From CAZODA01 sp964578485 (GTDB lineage Bacteria; Bacteroidota; Bacteroidia; Bacteroidales; Marinilabiliaceae), in assembly GCA_964578485.1 (NCBI GenBank), contig CAZODA010000093.1:1-6093 (forward strand): a DNA stretch of 6,093 bases, written 5' to 3'. Below, one piece after another: positions 1-5,649 of this stretch. Positions within the stretch are counted from its first letter, which is position 1; the number at the start of each line of letters is the position of its first letter. The notes beneath the pieces were generated by a model. It worked only from the letters and a program-made list of their open reading frames with translations, ran no database searches and had not been told where the DNA came from. The position numbers were made by a program, and so were the translations under genes.

Positions 1-1727
1 TGGGATATTTTTCAAAAAATGCTCGTCTAACACAGCTTATTGAAATAAATACAGAGGAAGCATTCACCATAAAGGGCTATGTTGAATTTATGGTTTGCGA
101 TGACCATCGTTGTCTACCACCCTCACAAAGTGATTTTGAGATCAAAATTCCCACTCTTGAAGAAGTACAGTTAGAAGCTACTCATAATGAGGTCATTGTG
201 CCCGAAACCTTGCCCGGATTAACTGAATTAATCCCTATTAAAACACCTGATAAGACAATTAATATTGAAGATAACAGTGATCCTATAACAAGTAAAAAGA
301 AAGGTACAGGCGGAATTTTCTGGCTTTCTTTTTTATTAGGTTTTGCTGCTCTTCTCACCCCTTGTGTATTTCCAATGATACCCTTAACTGTCAGTTTTTT
401 TCTTAGAAACGCTGATAACAAAGGAAAGGCCATTCGTGATGGTTTGTTTTATGGTTTAACCATTATTTTAGCCTATGTAATTGTTGGTTTGTCAATATCT
501 ATAATTTTTGGTGCAAATGCTCTTAACAATATGGCAACCAGTCCTATTTTCAACCTAATCTTTTTTGCCATACTAATTATTTTTGCCTCTTCTTTTTTTG
601 GTGCTTTTGAGCTTACAATGCCATCGAAATGGTCAACTGCATTAGACAATAAAGCCGATAAAAAAGGAGGCTTAATCGGTGTAATACTAATGGGCTTAAC
701 TTTTGTGCTGGTTTCATTTTCATGTACCGGACCTATTGTTGGAACTCTGTTGGTTGAAGCAGCTGTAGATGGCAGTATTTATTCTCCCGCAATGGGTATG
801 TTAGGCTTTGGACTGGCCCTTTCTATTCCTTTCGCTTTATTTGCAATGTTTCCTGCAGCTATGAAATCTTTGCCAAAATCAGGTGCTTGGATGAACTCGG
901 TAAAGGTTGTATTGGGTTTTATTGTTCTTGCCTTTTCGCTCAAATTCTTTTCCGTTGCCGATGCCGTTGGACAATGGGGAGTGTTGGACAGAGAGGTTTT
1001 TTTAAGTATTTGGATTGCAATTTTCATCCTCTTGGGTTTATACCTTATTGGCAAAATTAAATTTGCTCACGACAGTGAGCTTAGCCATCTTGGCGTGCCA
1101 CGTCTTATGCTTGCAATAGCAACTTTTGCTTTTGTCTTTTATCTGATACCCGGATTATGGGGAGCACCACTTAAAGCTGTAAGTTCATTTCTACCCTCCC
1201 CTGAAAGCCAGGACTTTAATTTAACAAAAGTTGAAGCTTCAAGTAGTCGAACTTTAACAAGTGACCCCGTTTATTCAGGTGAATATGTGAAAAGTGGACC
1301 TCACGGGCTTTTAAACTTTGTCGATTATGATGCAGGCATGGAAGCAGCTAAAAAAGCCGGTAAACCTGTAATCGTTGATTTTACAGGACTTGGTTGTGCC
1401 AACTGCAGAAAAATGGAGAATATAGTATGGGGCGATAGCAGAGTTCTTGATCTTTTGGCCAATGAATATATTATCATTTCTTTATATGTTGATTTGCGCG
1501 AACAACTTCCGAAAGAACAACAATATACATCAGAAGTTACAGGCCGCCGTATCAGAACCGTAGGAAATAAATGGAGTGATTTTCAAATTAAACACTATAA
1601 AAACAATAGTCAGCCCTTTTATGTGCTGCTTAATCATGAAGAACAATTATTAAATAGCCCAAGAGGATATGATGTTGATATAGAAGCATATCTTGAATGG
1701 TTGGAAAAAGGAAAATCTGCCTTCTAA
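1..1727 (+). CDS. dsbD: Thiol:disulfide interchange protein DsbD family, 5'-partial
   Basis: DsbD carries electrons from cytoplasmic thioredoxin across the inner membrane to periplasmic thiol proteins. The frame is open from the window edge (first full codon at 3), so the start lies upstream; the Met at 90 is internal. Numbering from that Met, the tail of the N-terminal alpha domain shows VCDDHRCLPP, with C3 and C8 as its redox pair. Eight hydrophobic segments follow (about residues 75-100, 118-140, 153-173, 196-222, 233-255, 271-289, 303-322, 338-358). They carry the paired membrane cysteines in LTPCVFPM (C92) and VSFSCTGP (C212). A C-terminal thioredoxin-like domain (about 405-540) has a CANC active site (C436, C439) and a probable cis-Pro at SQPF (P509). 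All three cysteine pairs of a full DsbD are therefore present, and nothing suggests decay. It is followed by a 330-base gap, so it is probably not co-transcribed with the next gene. Confidence 0.93.
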   Translation, partial: GYFSKNARLTQLIEINTEEAFTIKGYVEFMVCDDHRCLPPSQSDFEIKIPTLEEVQLEATHNEVIVPETLPGLTELIPIKTPDKTINIEDNSDPITSKKKGTGGIFWLSFLLGFAALLTPCVFPMIPLTVSFFLRNADNKGKAIRDGLFYGLTIILAYVIVGLSISIIFGANALNNMATSPIFNLIFFAILIIFASSFFGAFELTMPSKWSTALDNKADKKGGLIGVILMGLTFVLVSFSCTGPIVGTLLVEAAVDGSIYSPAMGMLGFGLALSIPFALFAMFPAAMKSLPKSGAWMNSVKVVLGFIVLAFSLKFFSVADAVGQWGVLDREVFLSIWIAIFILLGLYLIGKIKFAHDSELSHLGVPRLMLAIATFAFVFYLIPGLWGAPLKAVSSFLPSPESQDFNLTKVEASSSRTLTSDPVYSGEYVKSGPHGLLNFVDYDAGMEAAKKAGKPVIVDFTGLGCANCRKMENIVWGDSRVLDLLANEYIIISLYVDLREQLPKEQQYTSEVTGRRIRTVGNKWSDFQIKHYKNNSQPFYVLLNHEEQLLNSPRGYDVDIEAYLEWLEKGKSAF

Positions 1728-1780
1728 ACAAAAAAAGAATGTGAAATAATTATTTTTTTCAATAATAAACTCTTAACGAC

Positions 1781-1788
1781 TATATTTG
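1781..1788 (+). promoter_or_regulatory. Isolated -7-like box TATATTTG
   Basis: This matches the Bacteroidota -7 consensus TAnnTTTG exactly, 54 bases after the dsbD stop. No TTG -33 element lies at the usual distance upstream. It could start a long leader for the next gene or a small RNA, or be a chance match in AT-rich DNA. Confidence 0.2.
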
Positions 1789-1820
1789 TTCTGATATATT
1801 ACTGTTCTTTGTAATTAATT

Positions 1821-1840
1821 TAATCAGATAATACTGATTA
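1821..1840. repeat. Inverted repeat TAATCAG-N6-CTGATTA
   Basis: Two perfect 7-base arms (1821-1827 and 1834-1840) flank the 6-base spacer ATAATA. No T-run follows, so it does not look like an intrinsic terminator. A dimeric regulator site is possible but unproven. An 8-base direct repeat ATTACTGT lies at 1798-1805 and 1840-1847, the second copy overlapping the right arm by one base. Confidence 0.4.
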
Positions 1841-1856
1841 TTACTGTACAATAAAA

Positions 1857-1864
1857 TACATTTG
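1857..1864 (+). promoter_or_regulatory. Isolated -7-like box TACATTTG
   Basis: This is a second exact TAnnTTTG match in the gap, just downstream of the inverted repeat at 1821-1840. I see no TTG -33 element at 17-23 bases upstream, so promoter activity is doubtful. Confidence 0.18.
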
Positions 1865-1943
1865 ATTATTAAACGACAAGCCTGCCTAAATAATACTTGT
1901 TATGTTAAGTTGTGTGTATGGCAATGGAATATTAAAACTATTG

Positions 1944-1975
1944 TTAGGTAATTGTTGATAAATGAATTAGGTAAT
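1944..1975. repeat. Spaced direct repeat TTAGGTAAT (two copies)
   Basis: Two identical 9-base copies sit at 1944-1952 and 1967-1975, with start points 23 bases apart, close to two helical turns. They lie just upstream of the -33 element of the promoter for the OmpA-like pair. That is a plausible place for a tandem-bound activator, but the role is inference. Confidence 0.35.
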
Positions 1976-1995
1976 AAATAAAAAAAATAGTTACT

Positions 1996-2029
1996 TTTGA
2001 AGCTTTAAATGTATATTAACATAGTTTTG
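1996..2029 (+). promoter_or_regulatory. Bacteroidota-type promoter of the OmpA-like gene pair
   Basis: A TTTG -33 element (1996-1999) and a perfect TAnnTTTG -7 box, TAGTTTTG (2022-2029), are separated by 22 bases, within the accepted range for this sigma factor class. Transcription would start around 2034-2037. That leaves a leader of about 20 bases before the ATG at 2058, with no Shine-Dalgarno sequence. This is the best promoter in the window. Confidence 0.65.
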
Positions 2030-2057
2030 CAGGCTGAAAACAATATAACCCTCGATT

Positions 2058-3374
2058 ATGAAGAAATTTTTACTGCTTACTTTATTTCATATTATTGGTT
2101 ATTCCTTGGTAGTTGCTCAGATTGATTTCAGCAGCCTTAGCGAAGACCAACTTTACCGACCCGACAGTACTTACAAAAAATGGTCACTTAGTATAGCCTA
2201 CGGACCTGTTATATATTATACCGATGTTATAGACCATACTTTTTTACCCTCCGACCATCTGAAATTTGGACCGGCTATACGTTTTGCCAAACAATTTGGA
2301 CGCTCATGGGCTATTGAAGGGCAATATATGATGGCAGATATGTACGGTCAAAAAACTAAATATAACAGATATTTTGAAGGCGACTTTTTTGAAGCCTCTC
2401 TTAGTTTAAAAGCTTATCTGAATCAATTAATAATTAACGGGCCTATAGCCGATAGATGGAACATATATGGAACAGTTGGTTATGGCTTGGTCTTATTCCG
2501 CTCTTCACAGCGTCGATTGGGAGAAGATCGTATTTTACAGGCCGGAGAAGTATATTTTGGATATGAGTACGGTTATCCAAACAATTATTCGGGATGGAAT
2601 GAAAGCGACTACCTTGTTATGGGCTACGACAGACAAAGTCTGGAGAAAAAAAGTAGGGAAAAAGGTCGTGTTATCCCTTTTGGTCTCGGAGTAGAATACC
2701 GAATAAACAAGAGTTTTGACCTCGGACTTGAAACTACATTCAGAAATCTTACATCCGATAATTTAGATGTTGATATGACAGGTGCAGATAATGACACCTA
2801 CATGTTTACATCCTTTTCCCTGATTTTTAATTTTGGACGAAAAAATAAGCGACATTCTTCATGGACTTATAAGGATTTTGATTTGATGTATCAACGTGAC
2901 CGTGCACGAGATCCATTAGCACAACGCCTTGATTCACTAAAACAAGAACTTGATTATATTGCAGCTTCCGACACAGCTGTAAGCGACACTACATTTATAT
3001 ATAAAGAAGAAGTTATTAAGAAAGAAACTTTCTCGGCTTCTGTATTCTTTGATTTTGATAAAGCAGTTGTTACAGAAAGGAGTCATCGTACACTTGCGGG
3101 AGTTGCAAAATTTTTGAAAGAGAATCCTGATGTCAGAATAATGATTCAAGGATATACCGATGATAGAGGAAGTTATGATTATAATCTGGCATTAAGTGAT
3201 AGAAGATGTAATGCTGTAAAGAGTGTTCTGGAAAAAGATTATGGCATTGATGAAAGTAGAATGACTATTGAGCCTAAAGGTAAAGCTGAGCTTCTGTCTG
3301 ATACTAGGCTGTTAGCTCCAAGAGGCATACATTTAGTTAATAGAAGAGTTGATATTATTTCAATAATTGAATAA
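2058..3374 (+). CDS. OmpA-family outer-membrane beta-barrel protein (first of tandem pair)
   Basis: A predicted outer-membrane protein of 438 residues that should anchor to peptidoglycan. A signal peptide (residues 1-20) ends VVA before Q21. Residues about 40-260 alternate like a beta-barrel, opening with SLSIAYGPVIYYTDV. Residues 262-325 form a charged linker. Residues about 326-438 are an OmpA C-terminal domain: FFDFDKA, GYTDDRG, NLALSDRR and a closing NRRVD. D368 and R383 match the Asp and Arg that contact diaminopimelate in characterised OmpA domains, so wall binding is likely intact. The barrel region is longer than the roughly 170 residues of classical 8-stranded OmpA, partly through a Tyr-rich stretch (about 155-204) absent from its neighbour. 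The only cysteine in the protein is C384. The start is supported by the signal peptide and the promoter at 1996-2029. Barrel strand number and any pore activity cannot be told from sequence. Confidence 0.9.
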   Translation: MKKFLLLTLFHIIGYSLVVAQIDFSSLSEDQLYRPDSTYKKWSLSIAYGPVIYYTDVIDHTFLPSDHLKFGPAIRFAKQFGRSWAIEGQYMMADMYGQKTKYNRYFEGDFFEASLSLKAYLNQLIINGPIADRWNIYGTVGYGLVLFRSSQRRLGEDRILQAGEVYFGYEYGYPNNYSGWNESDYLVMGYDRQSLEKKSREKGRVIPFGLGVEYRINKSFDLGLETTFRNLTSDNLDVDMTGADNDTYMFTSFSLIFNFGRKNKRHSSWTYKDFDLMYQRDRARDPLAQRLDSLKQELDYIAASDTAVSDTTFIYKEEVIKKETFSASVFFDFDKAVVTERSHRTLAGVAKFLKENPDVRIMIQGYTDDRGSYDYNLALSDRRCNAVKSVLEKDYGIDESRMTIEPKGKAELLSDTRLLAPRGIHLVNRRVDIISIIE

Positions 3375-3386
3375 AAGAATTATTCA

Positions 3387-4628
3387 ATGAGAATCACAAG
3401 TCTTATAATATTTATAATATTTATATCCTCCAATATTCATGGTCAGGACAGGCGTACCGACCAAAGGGTAATTGAAGAATATAAACGCTATTCTGTTGAA
3501 AAACCTTTTAATACATGGGCCTTTACTCTTTCCTATGGGCCCATGATAATGTACACCGATATTACAGATTATTCATTTATGCCAAAAGATAAAATCGATT
3601 TTGGCTTATCGGCAACCCTGAGCAAGCAGCTTGCACCTGCTTTTGCCTTTGATCTACAATTTCTTACAGGAGATACTTATGGTGAAAAACACAATAAACA
3701 CTTCAAAGGAAACATAAATGACCTTTCACTAAGTGCCGTCTTTTTCCTTAATCAGTTGGGAGCTGTTTCAGGCCCCCTTAGGGACAAATGGAATTTTTAT
3801 CTAAAGGCCGGTGCAGGTTTGGTTTTCTTTAGAAGCAGACTTTTTGATGAAGGAAGTAACATTCCGGAAAGGTCTCTTGGATATGACGAAACAGGGAAAA
3901 AAACCTCAAGAGAGATGGATATAATAATTCCCTTATCAGCAGGCTTTCAATATAGATTAAACAGAAGTTTTGATATAGGCTTGGAGTCAACTTTACGCTT
4001 TGGTGAAGCAGATAATTTAGATAATGTGTTGACAGGTTCTACAAACGATCGCTACTGGTTTACAGCTGTAAATCTAAGTTACAAAATAGGCAAAAAAGAT
4101 AAACGCCATATGCGATGGACGTACAGAGGATATGGATTTAACCTGTTTAATCGTCCTATTAAAGATCCTTTAGCAGGGGAAGCCAATAGATTTAAAGAAG
4201 ATTTGGGGAAATATATTGAAGAAAAACCAATAAAAAGAGACTCAGTAACATTTAGCGAATCATTGACTCTTATTTATGAAGCTATTAATATAAGATCAAT
4301 CTTTTTCAAGGAAGCGGGTAAAACTCAATTTGATTCTGATGATATTATCTCAATGGCTGAAATTGTCGTTTTAATGAAACACAATCCCAACAGCGAATTA
4401 AAACTTTATGGTTACGTAGCAGCCTCCGATAAAGGAGACCATGATAAATTATCCTTGGATCAATGTGAACTCGTGAAAGATTTGCTTGTAAATGAACTTG
4501 GGGCAGATGCCGAAAAAATAGAAATAATAAACCGTGGTAGTAAAGATTTGTTACAAGCAAACAAAGCTTCACCCAATAAACTCCCAATAAATTTTAACAG
4601 ACGTGTAGATCTGGTACTAAATCTCTAA
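3387..4628 (+). CDS. OmpA-like outer-membrane protein with degenerate peptidoglycan-binding domain (second of tandem pair)
   Basis: A clear 413-residue paralog of the upstream protein, starting 12 bases after its stop, so the two should be one operon. A signal peptide (1-19) ends IHG before Q20. The barrel (about 43-236) repeats the neighbour's landmarks: SYGPMIMYTDITD, DKWNFYLKAGAGLVFFRS, YRLNRSFDIGLES, then KKDKRHMRWTY. The C-terminal OmpA-like domain (about 303-413) keeps GY, LS, the cysteine (C360) and NFNRRVD. It has lost the FDFD motif, and GYTDD has become GYVAA. In the ungapped LSLDQCELV/LSDRRCNAV match, Q359 replaces the binding Arg. Direct diaminopimelate binding is therefore unlikely. 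The frame is intact with no internal stops, so this looks like divergence under selection rather than a pseudogene. It probably partners its neighbour; that role is inference. Confidence 0.88.
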   Translation: MRITSLIIFIIFISSNIHGQDRRTDQRVIEEYKRYSVEKPFNTWAFTLSYGPMIMYTDITDYSFMPKDKIDFGLSATLSKQLAPAFAFDLQFLTGDTYGEKHNKHFKGNINDLSLSAVFFLNQLGAVSGPLRDKWNFYLKAGAGLVFFRSRLFDEGSNIPERSLGYDETGKKTSREMDIIIPLSAGFQYRLNRSFDIGLESTLRFGEADNLDNVLTGSTNDRYWFTAVNLSYKIGKKDKRHMRWTYRGYGFNLFNRPIKDPLAGEANRFKEDLGKYIEEKPIKRDSVTFSESLTLIYEAINIRSIFFKEAGKTQFDSDDIISMAEIVVLMKHNPNSELKLYGYVAASDKGDHDKLSLDQCELVKDLLVNELGADAEKIEIINRGSKDLLQANKASPNKLPINFNRRVDLVLNL

Positions 4629-4652
4629 TACCTGTAATTGCGGGATACTACT

Positions 4653-4668
4653 ATTTGTTTAAACAGAT
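4653..4668. repeat. Palindrome centred on TGTTTAAACA
   Basis: A perfect 10-base palindrome extends to 16 bases with one T/G mismatch, 25 bases after the stop of the second OmpA-like gene. Outer arms ACTATT (4650-4655) and AATAGT (4676-4681) could enclose it in a weak stem ending in TTTG. It may help end the operon transcript or be a protein-binding site; no strong T-run follows. Confidence 0.3.
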
Positions 4669-4719
4669 CGGATATAATAGTTTGTTAAGATAAAAAGCAA
4701 ATTGAATAAAATCATTTTG

Positions 4720-4727
4720 TAATTTTG
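4720..4727 (+). promoter_or_regulatory. Candidate -7 box TAATTTTG for the DUF1573 gene
   Basis: An exact TAnnTTTG match. The nearest upstream TTG (4702-4704) is only 15 bases away, shorter than usual, so the -33 element is weak. If active, transcription would begin near 4733 and leave an untranslated leader of about 120 AT-rich bases before the ATG at 4854. I see no better box closer to the gene. Confidence 0.35.
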
Positions 4728-4853
4728 GCCTAAAACTTGTTGAGAATTAACTAAAAGTTAAAATTATTATTTAATATAGATGGCCTAAGCTCTATTATCT
4801 TATATTAGTGTAATTTCAAGTTTTTAATTAGTAATACAATCAAATTATCAGAT

Positions 4854-5255
4854 ATGAAAAAGATTATTTCAATTTTTTCTTTCGCCTTTATTCTTTCCTT
4901 AATACTCTTTGCTCAAGATACTGACGGGCCGGTTTTAACATTTGAAAAACCGGGAATGGATTATGGAACTGTTACGGTTGACAATATGCCGGATGGAAAA
5001 ATTGCAATTAAATTTTCAAACACCGGAAATGCACCATTAGTGCTTTCAAATGTAAGAGGATGCTGCGGAACAAGAATAGATAGATATCCAACCCACCCAA
5101 TTCAACCCGGTGGAAAAGACAGTATCAATATTTCTTTTACCTTAGTGAAAAGACCACAAAGAATAAACAGAGTTATTACTATTAACTCAAATTGCAGCGA
5201 AAACTTCTCCTATACCTGGAGAATTACAGGCCAAATAACAGAAAATGAAGAATAA
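4854..5255 (+). CDS. Small secreted DUF1573-domain protein
   Basis: A 133-residue protein whose molecular role is not known to me; DUF1573 proteins are common secreted, Ig-like beta-sandwich proteins in Bacteroidota. A signal peptide (1-20) ends LFA before Q21. The mature part shows the family's landmarks in order: GPVLTFEKPGMDYGTV (about 25-40), KFSNTGNAPLVLSNVRG (about 53-69), HPIQPGGKDSI (about 81-91), and VITINSNC then ITGQI near the C-terminus. The usual SCGCT motif is altered: here it reads GCCGT (C70, C71), so the second family cysteine is Thr and an extra cysteine precedes the first. C114 is the only other cysteine. No Shine-Dalgarno sequence precedes the ATG. The protein is a single-domain minimal form. 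It stands alone between two gaps, followed by a repeat-rich region and a terminator at 5451-5479. Confidence 0.87.
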   Translation: MKKIISIFSFAFILSLILFAQDTDGPVLTFEKPGMDYGTVTVDNMPDGKIAIKFSNTGNAPLVLSNVRGCCGTRIDRYPTHPIQPGGKDSINISFTLVKRPQRINRVITINSNCSENFSYTWRITGQITENEE

Positions 5256-5284
5256 AGGCTCTTCGAGTTATCAGTAAACAGTAG

Positions 5285-5304
5285 GGACGTGACATGTCTC
5301 GTCC
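5285..5304. repeat. 20-base near-perfect palindrome (GGACG-GACATGTC-CGTCC)
   Basis: Nine of ten base pairs match around the centre at 5294/5295; the only mismatch is T5290 against T5299. It is GC-richer than its surroundings and abuts the 7-base repeat array that starts at 5306. It resembles dispersed palindromic repeats seen between genes in several bacterial phyla, but copy number cannot be judged from one window. A protein-binding operator is the alternative. Confidence 0.55.
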
Positions 5305-5305
5305 G

Positions 5306-5375
5306 TTTTGAGTTTCGAGTTTCGAGTTTTGAGTTTCGAGTTTTGGGTTTTGAGTTTAGAGTTTTGGGTTTGGGG
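5306..5375. repeat. Tandem array of ten 7-base units (TTTYGAG)
   Basis: Ten units run in phase with no gap: TTTTGAG, TTTCGAG, TTTCGAG, TTTTGAG, TTTCGAG, TTTTGGG, TTTTGAG, TTTAGAG, TTTTGGG, TTTGGGG. The left half is nearly uniform and the right half drifts towards G-rich units. There is no plausible reading frame, and the units are too short and have no spacers for CRISPR. The array looks like a slippage-prone minisatellite in the 3' region after the DUF1573 gene. Confidence 0.85.
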
Positions 5376-5450
5376 TGATCAGTCATCAATGATTAATCAT
5401 CAGTAAAAAACGACACGAAGGACAATAAAATAAATAATCAATCATCATTG
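5376..5450. repeat. Short ATCA/ATCAGT repeats with palindrome ATGATTAATCAT
   Basis: ATCAGT occurs at 5378-5383 and 5398-5403 (also at 5270-5275, upstream of the 7-base array), interspersed with ATCA words. A perfect 12-base palindrome lies at 5389-5400. Low-complexity ATCAGT-type filler of this kind is common between genes in Bacteroidota. No function can be assigned. Confidence 0.4.
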
Positions 5451-5479
5451 AAGCTGTCTCACAAAGACAGCTTTTTTTT
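5451..5479 (+). terminator. Strong intrinsic terminator
   Basis: A perfect 9-base-pair stem, AAGCTGTCT (5451-5459) with AGACAGCTT (5465-5473), closes on a 5-base loop CACAA. The downstream arm runs into eight consecutive T (5472-5479). It is the best terminator in the window and lies on the plus strand, 195 bases after the DUF1573 stop. It would place the palindrome and 7-base repeats inside that gene's 3' untranslated region unless the RNA is processed. Confidence 0.85.
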
Positions 5480-5503
5480 GTAATGTACCCAAAGCCTTAG
5501 TGG

Positions 5504-5543
5504 TTAGTGAATTAGCAAATTAGGAAATTAACGAATTTACTAA
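5504..5543. repeat. Degenerate tandem 8-base repeat (TTAGnnAA), five units
   Basis: Units in phase are TTAGTGAA, TTAGCAAA, TTAGGAAA, TTAACGAA and TTTACTAA. The first three keep TTAG and the last two decay. The array sits between the terminator and the multi-hairpin element. No coding potential is seen. Confidence 0.55.
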
Positions 5544-5561
5544 TCATCTCATTTGCTAATT
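5510..5561. repeat. 11-base inverted repeat AATTAGCAAAT / ATTTGCTAATT
   Basis: Perfect arms at 5510-5520 and 5551-5561 surround a 30-base spacer. A further perfect palindrome, AATTAGCTAATT, overlaps at 5558-5569. The left arm is built from the 8-base repeat units, so the symmetry may simply be repeat DNA in both orientations. Confidence 0.5.
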
Positions 5562-5574
5562 AGCTAATTAACAT

Positions 5575-5595
5575 ATAGGCTGAAAACCTTATATA
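5575..5595 (+). repeat. Left 21-base direct repeat of the multi-hairpin element
   Basis: Reads ATAGGCTGAAA, then A, then CCTTATATA. It matches the right copy at 20 of 21 positions, 420 bases away. The single difference (A5586 instead of G) breaks a base pair in the small AGGCT/AGCCT hairpin that the right copy can form. Confidence 0.75.
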
Positions 5596-5602
5596 CTACA
5601 GC

Positions 5603-5629
5603 TTCCGCCTTCGGCAAGCCTCGGCGGAA
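5603..5629. repeat. Hairpin TTCCGCC/GGCGGAA
   Basis: Perfect 7-base-pair GC-rich stem (5603-5609 with 5623-5629) with a 13-base loop that itself has GGC and GCC words. No T-run follows, so it is not an intrinsic terminator on the plus strand. Confidence 0.55.
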
Positions 5630-5634
5630 CAGGC

Positions 5635-5649
5635 TGGGGCAACGCCCCA
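5635..5649. repeat. Hairpin TGGGGC-AAC-GCCCCA
   Basis: Six perfect base pairs around a 3-base AAC loop. The right-hand CCCC (5645-5648) could instead pair with GGGG at 5656-5659 across a 7-base loop, so two mutually exclusive folds are possible. Confidence 0.55.

Noticed and set aside
90..92. ATG at 90 as the start of the DsbD gene
   Set aside because: The frame is open 29 codons further to the window edge, and the sequence before the Met (GYVEF) reads as alpha-domain strand. The Met lies two residues before the first redox cysteine, so it must be internal.
1728..1765. Intrinsic terminator just after dsbD (AAATAATTATTT followed by T-rich DNA)
   Set aside because: The palindrome is pure A/T with no loop and no GC pairs, so it would not form a stable stem. 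I cannot support a terminator here.
3387..4628. Second OmpA-like gene as a pseudogene
   Set aside because: The frame is complete, with a signal peptide, barrel motifs and a conserved C-terminal NRRVD. Only ligand-binding residues are changed, so divergence of function fits better than decay.
5306..5375. CRISPR-like array
   Set aside because: Units are 7 bases, contiguous and without spacers, and no cas gene is in the window.
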